A stretch of DNA of 11,186 bases from WQTU01 sp031548835 (GTDB lineage Bacteria; Spirochaetota; Spirochaetia; CADAEX01): positions 1 through 11,186 of the forward strand of contig JAVBQS010000149.1 in NCBI GenBank assembly GCA_031548835.1, written 5' to 3'. The notes under the pieces are model-generated. The model searched no databases. It saw nothing but the letters and a program-made list of their open reading frames with translations, and had not been told where the DNA came from. The position numbers were made by a program, and so were the translations under genes. How positions within the stretch are numbered: the stretch's first letter is position 1; every line of letters starts with the position of its first letter. Shown piece after piece: positions 1 to 6,566 of this stretch.

Positions 1-59
1 ATTACAATAAAATTGTAACAGATCTGCTTGCAGATTGGTTTATTGCCAAAGATATGTAA
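1..59 (+). CDS. 3' end of an unidentified gene
   Basis: The frame starting at base 3 is open from the window edge to TAA at 57-59 and reads YNKIVTDLLADWFIAKDM. The amphipathic, tryptophan-containing run looks like the last helix of a soluble protein, and no non-coding feature competes for these bases. Eighteen residues are too few to name a family. It lies on the same strand as the next gene but is 167 bases from it, with a good promoter in between, so the two need not share a transcript. Confidence 0.45.
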   Translation, partial: YNKIVTDLLADWFIAKDM

Positions 60-178
60 ACAAGCGGATAAAATTATATCCTGAATATTAGCTATATAAA
101 GGAAAAACTTTAAAAGTATTAGGCAAAGACTTAATGAGAAAGAGGATATATCTGATTTTAACAAGGCCTGCTTTTCCC

Positions 179-207
179 TTGTATCACAATAGCTGTTGTG
201 TTATACT
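179..207 (+). promoter_or_regulatory. Sigma-70-type promoter with a dyad in the spacer
   Basis: A -35 box TTGTAT (179-184) and a -10 box TATACT (202-207) are 17 bases apart, with TG at 199-200 forming an extended -10. The start of transcription would be near 214, giving a leader of only about 13 bases before the ATG at 227. No clear ribosome binding site is seen in that leader. The spacer holds the near-perfect dyad CACAATAGCTGTTGTG (185-200; CACAA/TTGTG arms), positioned like an operator. Confidence 0.55.
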
Positions 208-226
208 TTTTCCGTTTCAATAACTA

Positions 227-1294
227 ATGAAAAGAATTATATTTTTACTATTAATTACAGCACTATTTTTCTCATTATCTGGTTGTGATAAAAGCGGTTA
301 TTATCTTTCTTTGGATAAAGGCGAAAAAAGCAAGTTTAATGAACTTTATAAACAGCTTGAAACAGAAGCTTCTTATGAAAAAAAGTTTATAATAATGAGG
401 CAAATACTTGAGTTTCTCTCAGGCAAGGCAAGTAATGGAGAGAAAAACCTGTTTCTTACAACCTATGTAGAGAAAAATCAGAATGACCCTTTTAATGCTT
501 ATTATCTCATGGCTGTTGCGCGGAATTACCGCGAAGATATGGCATACCCATTTGCAATAAATTACTATGAGCGGATTTTGAAAAATTATCATGATCTCCA
601 GTATATGGGAAATTCAATACATTTTCTCTGTTTAAGAGATCTTCTGGATATGATTGAAGATGATGAAGCAAGAATTCTATATTATAAAGATATGATTGCA
701 AGGTTTAGCGATTCAATAAATGTAAAAGAAACCTACTATTATCTTGGCGATACATATGCAAAAGTAGGAGAGTGGGACCAGGCAATTCAGGCATACAGAA
801 AATTTCTTGATTTTTCCGATACTTCTGCCACAGGCGATACTTTTGCAAAAGAGAGAATAATAGAACTTCTTGCTTATTATTCTACAGAGAAAAACTGGAC
901 ATTTGAGTCTCTGGATCTACTTGTCGATAAAGTAGTAAATAGTATAAATGAGGCTAAATTCAGGCGCGACAGCAGATTGCTTAGGGAGCATATGGCAAAA
1001 GTTAATTTTTTTGCTATATCATGGGAAGAAGGCGAAACTACAACAGATCCTGAATTTATTGCAAATTTAGGAACATTTCTTTCTCCAAGGATTTCTGTCA
1101 GCAAAGTTCTTGATAAAGCATCAAATCAGCAGGAAGCTTATTTAAAAACAACTGGATGGTCATATAGAATAAGTACCTGGTATCTTTATTTTAGAAAGAT
1201 AAATTTTCCTGCAGATTCGGAAATTCATGGAAACTGGGAATGGGCAGGTATATATTTTGGTGAAAAACCTTTTGCAGTGTCAGATGAAAGATAA
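227..1294 (+). CDS. Tetratricopeptide-repeat lipoprotein
   Basis: This 355-residue protein is probably anchored in a membrane by lipid and used as a protein-binding scaffold. A hydrophobic signal (residues 4-19) ends in a lipobox, LSGC, with Cys20 as the modified residue. After it come helical repeats. The clearest TPR is at about 167-196 (YYYLGDTYAKVGEWDQAIQAY), and a weaker one at about 88-120 (DPFNAYYLMAVARNY...AINYYERIL). The last 50 residues are Trp/Tyr-rich (WSYRISTWYLYF, GNWEWAGIYFG) and look like a separate small fold. ATG at 227 is chosen because it places the signal peptide at the N-terminus, although no Shine-Dalgarno is visible. It lies directly before the lytic transglycosylase on the same strand, which suggests an envelope role. 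The exact function is unknown. Confidence 0.85.
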   Translation: MKRIIFLLLITALFFSLSGCDKSGYYLSLDKGEKSKFNELYKQLETEASYEKKFIIMRQILEFLSGKASNGEKNLFLTTYVEKNQNDPFNAYYLMAVARNYREDMAYPFAINYYERILKNYHDLQYMGNSIHFLCLRDLLDMIEDDEARILYYKDMIARFSDSINVKETYYYLGDTYAKVGEWDQAIQAYRKFLDFSDTSATGDTFAKERIIELLAYYSTEKNWTFESLDLLVDKVVNSINEAKFRRDSRLLREHMAKVNFFAISWEEGETTTDPEFIANLGTFLSPRISVSKVLDKASNQQEAYLKTTGWSYRISTWYLYFRKINFPADSEIHGNWEWAGIYFGEKPFAVSDER

Positions 1295-1349
1295 AAGACC
1301 AGATTTCAAGTTTTATTTATCTCATATTTTATTCTGCAAAAGAGAGAGA

Positions 1350-1379
1350 TGCATAAACATAAAACCAGATTTTTATGCA
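1350..1379 (+). repeat. Inverted repeat upstream of the lytic transglycosylase
   Basis: TGCATAAA (1350-1357) and TTTATGCA (1372-1379) are exact reverse complements separated by 14 bases, ending 20 bases before the ATG at 1400. A second possible pairing uses CTGCA (1334-1338) with TGCAG (1376-1380). No T-run follows, so this is not a standard terminator. It could be a leader hairpin or an operator. The 105-base gap holds no other clear signal. Confidence 0.35.
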
Positions 1380-1399
1380 GGATGCGGGACAAATAATAT

Positions 1400-2785
1400 A
1401 TGAAAAAACTTGAAATCCAGCCTGAAAAATTTTTATTTATATTTTTTATTTATATTTTTTTACCCCCGTTGTTATTTCCAAATCCTCTTCCTTTCCGTAA
1501 TGAAGTTAACAATAAAGCTATAAATATTGATACTGTTAAAAGTATTACTGAAAAGCAGAGGTGGCTTGATTCTGCGCAAACTCATGCAGGCAAGGAAATT
1601 TTTACTTTTAATTGCAGCAATAATTACCTATATAATTACTATCTTGAAAAATACAGCACTCCAGAACAAATGCGCTGGCTTGATACTGTAATGGAACGGG
1701 CAGATATTTATATAGATTTTATAGATGATCTTATTCATAAAAATAACATGCCGCCTGAGATACTCTATCTTCCTGTTACAGAATCTGCCTATAGGCAGAA
1801 TGCAGTCTCCCGTTCAGGAGCTGTAGGTATGTGGCAATTTATGAAAAATAGTATCTCTCCCTATGATATGAAAATTGATGATTTCACAGATGATAGAAGG
1901 GATTTCTGGAAAGCAACAGAAGGAGCTCTGGCAAAGCTTAAATATAATTATGATATGCTAGATGGCGACTGGCTGCTTGCCCTTGCTGCATATAACTGCG
2001 GGCTTGGAAGAGTAAAAAGAACAATAAGCGCAACAGGAATAACAGATTACTGGCAGCTTTGCGAAAAAGGCCTTCTTCCATATGAGACAATTCACTATGT
2101 TCCGCGGTTTCTTGCAATATCAACAATACTCTCGCACAGGGGAAAAAATGGTATAGCAACATCATGGAGGCCTCCTTACAGATGGGAAAGGGTAAAGTTA
2201 AATCAGCCTGTAAGTGTATCAAAACTTTCAGAAGTAACATCAATTCCAATTGATTTAATTAAAAAAGCAAATGCTGAACTTTATTATGATATAACTCCTG
2301 CAGGCAGGGATTACTTTCTTAAAGTTCCTGAAGGATATAGCCCTGCTGTAAAACAGGCAATGGTATCGTCTGACAATAAGCTTATGAAATTTTATTTTTA
2401 TCAAATTCAAAAAGGCGATACTCTTTATGATATTTCGCGCCACTACGGCGTTTCAGTTAGTATGGTAGAAAGTTATAATAAAGGGATAAATTCCTCTTTT
2501 CTTTCTGTTGGACAGAAAATTGTTATTCCTGCTTTAAAAGATGTTGCTCCATATACAGGAAAAAAATCATCTGCATCTGCATACGCATCAACATCAAAAC
2601 AGCAGATACTTGGTAATCCTGAAAAATATAAAGGAAGTTATATTGTTAAGGCTGGCGATACTTTATGGTCAATAGCACGCATGTTTGGAACAGATCCATA
2701 TAATATTGCACAGTATAATGGCATTCAGCTGGATAGTATTCTTTCCATAGGAATGGAACTCAGGGTTCCTGAGACAGACAGCTAA
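1400..2785 (+). CDS. mltD: MltD-like lytic transglycosylase with two LysM domains
   Basis: This enzyme cleaves the glycan strands of peptidoglycan in the periplasm, leaving 1,6-anhydromuramic ends. It is 461 residues long, close to the usual MltD size. A hydrophobic stretch (residues 11-28) serves as signal or anchor, with no lipobox cysteine, unlike E. coli MltD, which is a lipoprotein. The GH23 (SLT) domain covers about 105-250. YLPVTESAYRQNAVSRSG gives the catalytic Glu128, followed by the conserved GAVGMWQFM (140-148) and AAYNCGLGRV (196-205). Two LysM peptidoglycan-binding domains follow at 334-377 (QKGDTLYDISRHYGV) and 414-457 (KAGDTLWSIARMFGT), joined by a Ser/Lys-rich linker. It is 105 bases downstream of the TPR lipoprotein on the same strand, possibly in one operon. 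The ATG is preceded only by a weak purine stretch (GGATGCGGGA, 1380-1389). Confidence 0.93.
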   Translation: MKKLEIQPEKFLFIFFIYIFLPPLLFPNPLPFRNEVNNKAINIDTVKSITEKQRWLDSAQTHAGKEIFTFNCSNNYLYNYYLEKYSTPEQMRWLDTVMERADIYIDFIDDLIHKNNMPPEILYLPVTESAYRQNAVSRSGAVGMWQFMKNSISPYDMKIDDFTDDRRDFWKATEGALAKLKYNYDMLDGDWLLALAAYNCGLGRVKRTISATGITDYWQLCEKGLLPYETIHYVPRFLAISTILSHRGKNGIATSWRPPYRWERVKLNQPVSVSKLSEVTSIPIDLIKKANAELYYDITPAGRDYFLKVPEGYSPAVKQAMVSSDNKLMKFYFYQIQKGDTLYDISRHYGVSVSMVESYNKGINSSFLSVGQKIVIPALKDVAPYTGKKSSASAYASTSKQQILGNPEKYKGSYIVKAGDTLWSIARMFGTDPYNIAQYNGIQLDSILSIGMELRVPETDS

Positions 2786-2789
2786 GTAA

Positions 2790-2820
2790 ATAGTGAGTAA
2801 TACTTAACGTTAATCACTAT
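2790..2820 (+). repeat. Hairpin just after the lytic transglycosylase stop
   Basis: ATAGTGA (2790-2796) pairs with TCACTAT (2814-2820). The stem continues after one G/A mismatch with TAA/TTA, leaving a 9-base loop. It begins 4 bases after the stop codon. No T-run follows, so it might protect the 3' end or slow polymerase rather than act as an intrinsic terminator. Confidence 0.4.
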
Positions 2821-2832
2821 TGCAATGACCAG

Positions 2833-2917
2833 GCTGTTAATTTGCGGTAAGGCAAAGCCTAATGCAAACCAGCAACATGGAAATGCTGATTTTTTTTATA
2901 AATAAATCAGTATTTTT
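2833..2917 (+). promoter_or_regulatory. Overlapping hairpins, possible attenuator before the exported-protein gene
   Basis: Three pairings compete here. First, a nested arm: GCTG (2833-2836) with CAGC (2870-2873), TTTGC (2841-2845) with GCAAA (2864-2868), and AGGC (2850-2853) with GCCT (2857-2860) around an AAA loop. Second, CAGCA (2870-2874) with TGCTG (2884-2888), followed directly by ATTTTTTTT, which looks like a short intrinsic terminator. Third, CTGATTT (2886-2892) with AAATCAG (2904-2910), followed by TATTTTT. The first and second cannot form together because they share CAGC. The block ends ten bases before the ribosome binding site of the 2940 gene. It may simply terminate the upstream transcript. 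No known riboswitch class is recognised. Confidence 0.4.
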
Positions 2918-2939
2918 CCGAAGTACAGGAGCATAGTTT

Positions 2940-3809
2940 ATGCTGCGTTATTTTAGATTGTTTATTTTTTTTATATTTCCGCTAACTTTTATTTATGCCC
3001 AGCCTGATGAACTTAATTATTATTCAGTTGTTGATTTTAGCAAGAGCGAAATGTTTATAAATGTTGAAACTGTTTTTAAGCCTGGAAGTGAAACTCTCAG
3101 AATAAGAGATAATAGCGAAGATATTTTTAAAAAGAATTTTTTTAAAATATTTATGGACTCAATTAAAAAAGATAAATACGGGCCTTTATATTTTAATTCA
3201 TCTTCCACAATAGAAGAAAAAATACAGAGCAATCCTAATATACTTTCCCATGTCGATGATATTAATAATAATATTATAAAAATATTTAGTATTTACAGCC
3301 GCGATATGGCAGGCATGAATATGCAGTATAAACTTAATATTTTTAAAGATATTGGAAGTTATTTTATAACACATAAAGAAGCTTCAGGTTCTGAAAAAAC
3401 AATTTTATGGACTCCTGCTGCAAAATATACAGGCGTTATTATTTATGCTGACGGCAACTATCCGGTTCATGGAGAAAACAGAACAAGTTCTCTTTATCCT
3501 GCAATATATCCTGCTGTATATGATGAGAAAATGAGAAAAGTTTTAGCCATAGAAATGGTAAAGCCTGTCTATCTTGAAAAATGGGGAAGTGCAGGCTATT
3601 TTACAAGCCCGGACAATCCGGTAATAAAAGAGAGGGTTGGAGAAAAGCCTTTATATACAATAGCAAGAAAGCTTTTTGGCCGTTATACATCCGATATAAT
3701 AATACCGCAGACAGATGCAGATAAAATTTTTTATAAAGGGCAAAATACAGATCTTATAGCGGAAGGAAGATTTATAATTATAAGCACCCTGCCATCAGAT
3801 ACGCCATAA
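2940..3809 (+). CDS. Exported protein of unknown function
   Basis: The protein has 289 residues. A classical signal peptide (residues 1-20) ends in IYA, with cleavage likely before Gln21, so the mature protein is probably periplasmic or outer-membrane associated. The N-terminal half is Lys/Ile/Asn-rich with no motif I recognise. The C-terminal half (about 162-285) follows a pattern I recall from LPP20-like secreted proteins: YTGVIIYADG, then YPAIYPAVYDEKMRK, then GSAGYF, and finally SDIIIPQTDADKI...LIAEGRFIII. That link is from memory and tentative. The start is supported by AGGAG (2927-2931), 8 bases before the ATG. It follows the lytic transglycosylase on the same strand after a structured gap. 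Its last 32 bases overlap the end of the convergent peptidase gene, so the two transcripts are complementary there. Confidence 0.8.
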   Translation: MLRYFRLFIFFIFPLTFIYAQPDELNYYSVVDFSKSEMFINVETVFKPGSETLRIRDNSEDIFKKNFFKIFMDSIKKDKYGPLYFNSSSTIEEKIQSNPNILSHVDDINNNIIKIFSIYSRDMAGMNMQYKLNIFKDIGSYFITHKEASGSEKTILWTPAAKYTGVIIYADGNYPVHGENRTSSLYPAIYPAVYDEKMRKVLAIEMVKPVYLEKWGSAGYFTSPDNPVIKERVGEKPLYTIARKLFGRYTSDIIIPQTDADKIFYKGQNTDLIAEGRFIIISTLPSDTP

Positions 3810-5007
3810 TAACAGCATCTCCTTCCAGATGCTCAAGCTTGCAATATTCATTTGGCATATGCGCTGTTTCATCAATTCTACTCCATACAACAGCATCAAT
3901 TCCGCTATTTCTAAGATATGCAGCAACTGTACCGCCTCCAATTCCTATAATTTTTGATTTTTTGCCATATACTTCTTTAATTGCTTTTTTCATAAGAGAG
4001 ACAATAAGCGATTTTTCAGAAGTAGCAAGGGAAGAAACTTTCTGCACTATTTCATATTTTATTTCTGCTTTATATTTTGCTGCTATTTCATTCAAAATTT
4101 TTTTAATACCTGCAAGAACTTTGTCTGCTCCTGTTTCAGGAAGAATTCTGCAATCTATATAAAATATATCTTCTCCTGGCAGTGTATTTATGTTTGGGAC
4201 ATTTGCCTCTTTTTTTGTAGGAGTTATTGTTGTTCTTGGAGGATCAAAAATAGAATTATAATCCCCAATACTTTTTTCAAGCTCTGAAAGCCTGTGAATA
4301 ATTTCAGCAGATGCTGCAAAAGCATTTATTCCAAGATCAGGCCGCGATGCGTGGCACTGCTTTCCATGTGTTATAATTTTAAGCCATAAGAGATTCTTTT
4401 CTGCAACTTCTATAAGAGTCCCGCTTTTATCTCCTGAATCAGGAACAAGCACAAAATCTTCTTTTTTAAAAAGATTGTGTTTTTCAATAAGAAATTTAAT
4501 GCCATAATCTGACCCCATCTCTTCATCTGCAACAAATAAAAGTTTAACATCATATTCTGGAATAATATTGTTTTCTATAAGAGAAAGAGCTGCAAACACA
4601 GATGCAGTAAGCCCCTGCTGGTTATCTTCCACGCCTCTGCCATAGATTTTATCATTTTCTATTTTTAGTTTATAAGGATCGCTGTTCCACAAAGATAATT
4701 CTCCCGGAGGAACAACATCAATATGCGACATAATCCAGAAAGCTCTATCATGTTTTTTCCCCGGAATTTCAAGAACCATGTTAGGCCTTATCCCGCCTTC
4801 TGCCCTGCTGTCTTCTGCATTATACCATGTTATTTTTCCCATTTTTTTTGAATCAAGCCATTTTTCAAGCGCTTTTGCTTTTGCAAGTTCTCCATTGCCT
4901 CCTGAACTGGGTGAAATAGCAGGTATTGAAGTTAAAAGTTTTTGCAGTTCTATTATCTCTTTTCTTGCTGAAGTTATATATTTTTTAATTAAATCTTTTT
5001 CTGCCAT
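3778..5007 (-). CDS. M20-family metallopeptidase (ArgE/DapE/CPG2-like)
   Basis: This is a two-zinc cytosolic hydrolase that removes an amino acid or acyl group from small peptides or N-acyl amino acids. From the ATG at 5007 it has 409 residues. The metal site is complete: His95 in SHIDVVPPG, Asp128 in GRGVEDNQQG, catalytic Glu162 and ligand Glu163 in ADEEMGS, Asp190 in VPDSGD, and His383 in DETAHMPNE. The lid/dimer domain contains GKQCHASRPDLG with His219. The overall pattern (IPAISPSSGG, SHIDVVPPGELSLW) matches the subgroup common in archaea and anaerobes that is often annotated as acetylornithine deacetylase or succinyl-diaminopimelate desuccinylase. The substrate cannot be read from sequence. 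An upstream in-frame TTG at 5022 overlaps the Shine-Dalgarno, so the ATG is preferred. The gene is divergent from the SH3 lipoprotein and convergent with the exported protein. Confidence 0.92.
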   Translation of the reverse strand: MAEKDLIKKYITSARKEIIELQKLLTSIPAISPSSGGNGELAKAKALEKWLDSKKMGKITWYNAEDSRAEGGIRPNMVLEIPGKKHDRAFWIMSHIDVVPPGELSLWNSDPYKLKIENDKIYGRGVEDNQQGLTASVFAALSLIENNIIPEYDVKLLFVADEEMGSDYGIKFLIEKHNLFKKEDFVLVPDSGDKSGTLIEVAEKNLLWLKIITHGKQCHASRPDLGINAFAASAEIIHRLSELEKSIGDYNSIFDPPRTTITPTKKEANVPNINTLPGEDIFYIDCRILPETGADKVLAGIKKILNEIAAKYKAEIKYEIVQKVSSLATSEKSLIVSLMKKAIKEVYGKKSKIIGIGGGTVAAYLRNSGIDAVVWSRIDETAHMPNEYCKLEHLEGDAVIMAYLMAGCL

Positions 5008-5013
5008 TATTAA

Positions 5014-5019
5014 CTCCTT
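5014..5019 (-). promoter_or_regulatory. Ribosome binding site that fixes the M20 peptidase start
   Basis: On the minus strand AAGGAG lies 6 bases before the ATG at 5007. The alternative TTG (5020-5022) abuts this site and would translate through it, so it is unlikely to be the start. A TATAAT on the minus strand at 5035-5040 could be the -10 box, but no good -35 box is seen. Confidence 0.75.
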
Positions 5020-5125
5020 CAATCTATTACAGTAATTATAACTTTTTTTACCACTTTTACTATTGCTTATAATTTAATGATCAAAATATCAATATTATTA
5101 TGTTTTTTAAATAAATAAGGAATAC

Positions 5126-5154
5126 TTAACAAATTTATTCTATATTGATATAAT
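5126..5154 (+). promoter_or_regulatory. Strong sigma-70-type promoter for the SH3 lipoprotein
   Basis: TTAACA (5126-5131) and a perfect TATAAT (5149-5154) are separated by 17 bases. TG at 5146-5147 makes an extended -10. Transcription would start near 5161, giving a leader of roughly 50 bases to the TTG start at 5213. This is the best promoter match in the window. Confidence 0.7.
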
Positions 5155-5202
5155 ATTCAGGTTACATAATTTAAAAATCAGATGGGTTTTTATTATAGCG
5201 CT

Positions 5203-5207
5203 GGAGG
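5203..5207 (+). promoter_or_regulatory. Ribosome binding site that selects a TTG start
   Basis: GGAGG lies 5 bases before TTG at 5213. No ATG in this frame lies near it. The next methionine is around residue 93, far beyond the signal peptide, so TTG is the start. Confidence 0.75.
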
Positions 5208-5212
5208 ATTTT

Positions 5213-6487
5213 TTGAAAGCTTTCATAATATTCTTAATATCACTTTTTACATTATCCTGTTCAGGCGGGGCAATAGGTTATTTTGTTGCTGTATGGCCGC
5301 CTGAGGACTCTTCGCTTAAATCAGGAGAAGTTGAAAGAGTTATTTCCCAGTCAGATATAAGAAATATCTATGTTATAGAAAAAAAAGAAGATAAAAAAAG
5401 AGAAGAAATTCCAAAATATACAGGAAAATTTTTTAATAAAAAGAAAGAAACTGAAAAATTTCTCCAGCAATATGAACCTTATATTGATATGTTTGCATAT
5501 TCAGAAAAAAGCCTTAATATAAGAACTTCTCCCGATGTTTCTTCAGGCAGGGAATACAGGCTACGGCCAAGCCAGATTGTAAAAATAGTAAGCAAACTGC
5601 CTGAACCTGCTGAAGTAAATAATGTATCCGGCCACTGGATGGAGGTTTTAACAGAAGATGGATTCCAGGGATACTGTTTTGATAAATATCTTACAATTTA
5701 CAAGAAAGACAGCGCTATTTCCAAAGAAGATAATGAAGAAAAACTTGTAAACAGCTTTTTTGATAATATATGGTATCCGTCAGCCTATATGGAAATAATA
5801 AGCAGCGGCAAAGTTGTTATTGAAAAACTTAAGACTGGGGAGGGCATTTTCCCTGACAGAAATAATAAAAAAATAGTAGTCCAGACAGGAAAAGAGAGAA
5901 TTGAATTTCCTTTTAATAACATACTTTTTTCAAGTAATAATACTCTTGTCTTTACAGGTTCTACTGTTGAAATTATTTTTTATTCATCAGAAAAAATTTA
6001 TGTAAGATATGTCTATATGGGAGTTGATTATCTCTCTTTCTATACAATTCTTGAAAAGCCTATAGATCAATATGCGGAAATAGAACTTGAACGCAGAAAC
6101 AGCGTTATTGATTCATTTTATAAAAGAGGAAGATATCTTACCAGCGATCTGTATGGTTCAATAAAACTTGAAGATAAAAGAAAATTTATATGGACAGGAT
6201 ATATAAATCTGGTTCCTGATGTTATTCCTTTTGGCTATGGCAGTTCAGGAACAGTAAAAAATAACTATTTTCTGTCAGATTCTGTAACAAAAAAATTTGA
6301 CGGCACTTTATCATTTGCATTTGACAGAAGCGGAAAAGAGATAAATTTTGCATATTTTTTTGTTGATAATGGAGTGCAGTTTACATATATACCTGAAAAT
6401 GCTGTTGAAAATAGCATGATAACTTCTGTTTCTGATGATTCTTATGTATTTTATTTTAGGCAAAATTCGCTGCCTCAGGAAGAATAA
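5213..6487 (+). CDS. SH3-domain lipoprotein
   Basis: This 424-residue envelope protein starts with a hydrophobic signal ending in LSC, with Cys16 the likely lipid-modified residue. A charged Lys/Glu-rich segment (about 35-85) leads to a bacterial SH3 domain at about 94-163: SLNIRTSPDVSSG, then RLRPSQIVKIV, then GHWMEVLTEDGFQGYCFDKYL. Bacterial SH3 domains commonly bind peptidoglycan or other wall components, so a periplasmic anchoring or sensing role is inferred. Residues 170-424 form a second, beta-rich and aromatic-rich region that I do not recognise. The combination of SH3 plus a long C-terminal domain resembles treponemal SH3 proteins known to me only by general pattern. TTG is the start codon, supported by GGAGG. 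It has its own strong promoter and is probably followed by a terminator, so it may be transcribed alone. Confidence 0.85.
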   Translation: MKAFIIFLISLFTLSCSGGAIGYFVAVWPPEDSSLKSGEVERVISQSDIRNIYVIEKKEDKKREEIPKYTGKFFNKKKETEKFLQQYEPYIDMFAYSEKSLNIRTSPDVSSGREYRLRPSQIVKIVSKLPEPAEVNNVSGHWMEVLTEDGFQGYCFDKYLTIYKKDSAISKEDNEEKLVNSFFDNIWYPSAYMEIISSGKVVIEKLKTGEGIFPDRNNKKIVVQTGKERIEFPFNNILFSSNNTLVFTGSTVEIIFYSSEKIYVRYVYMGVDYLSFYTILEKPIDQYAEIELERRNSVIDSFYKRGRYLTSDLYGSIKLEDKRKFIWTGYINLVPDVIPFGYGSSGTVKNNYFLSDSVTKKFDGTLSFAFDRSGKEINFAYFFVDNGVQFTYIPENAVENSMITSVSDDSYVFYFRQNSLPQEE

Positions 6488-6498
6488 TAATGCTTTAA

Positions 6499-6538
6499 AT
6501 CTCTGTTTGTAAAAGTAATAAAAACAGCAGATATTTTT
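6499..6538 (+). terminator. Probable intrinsic terminator after the SH3 lipoprotein gene
   Basis: ATCTCTGTTT (6499-6508) pairs with AAACAG plus AGAT (6522-6532), with one bulged C, giving a 10-bp stem around a 13-base loop. It is followed by ATTTTT (6533-6538). It begins 11 bases after the stop codon. The stem is AT-rich, so termination may be partial. No convincing promoter lies between it and the ABC-F start, so that gene may depend on read-through. Confidence 0.5.
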
Positions 6539-6566
6539 GGGAATAGTTTAAGAGGAATAATCAATA

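Noticed and set aside
22..35. Perfect inverted repeat ATCTGC-TT-GCAGAT as a regulatory site
   Set aside because: It lies inside the coding end of the upstream gene and has a two-base loop; coincidence is more likely.
156..167. TTTTAACAAGGC occurs here and again at 9001-9012
   Set aside because: In 11 kb of AT-rich DNA a few shared 12-base words are expected by chance, and the flanks differ.
134..223. Small frame of 29 codons before the TPR lipoprotein (MRKRIYLILTRPAF...)
   Set aside because: It has no good ribosome binding site, it contains the promoter of the next gene, and its composition looks non-coding.
2841..2870. GCAAAGCC and GCAAACC together suggested a cyclic-di-GMP-I riboswitch
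   Set aside because: In that class GCAAACC comes first and GCAAAGCC later, with a conserved stem between them. Here the order is reversed and the rest of the core is missing.
5008..5022. TTG at 5022 as start of the M20 peptidase
   Set aside because: The TTG directly abuts the AAGGAG site, which is ideally placed for the ATG at 5007.
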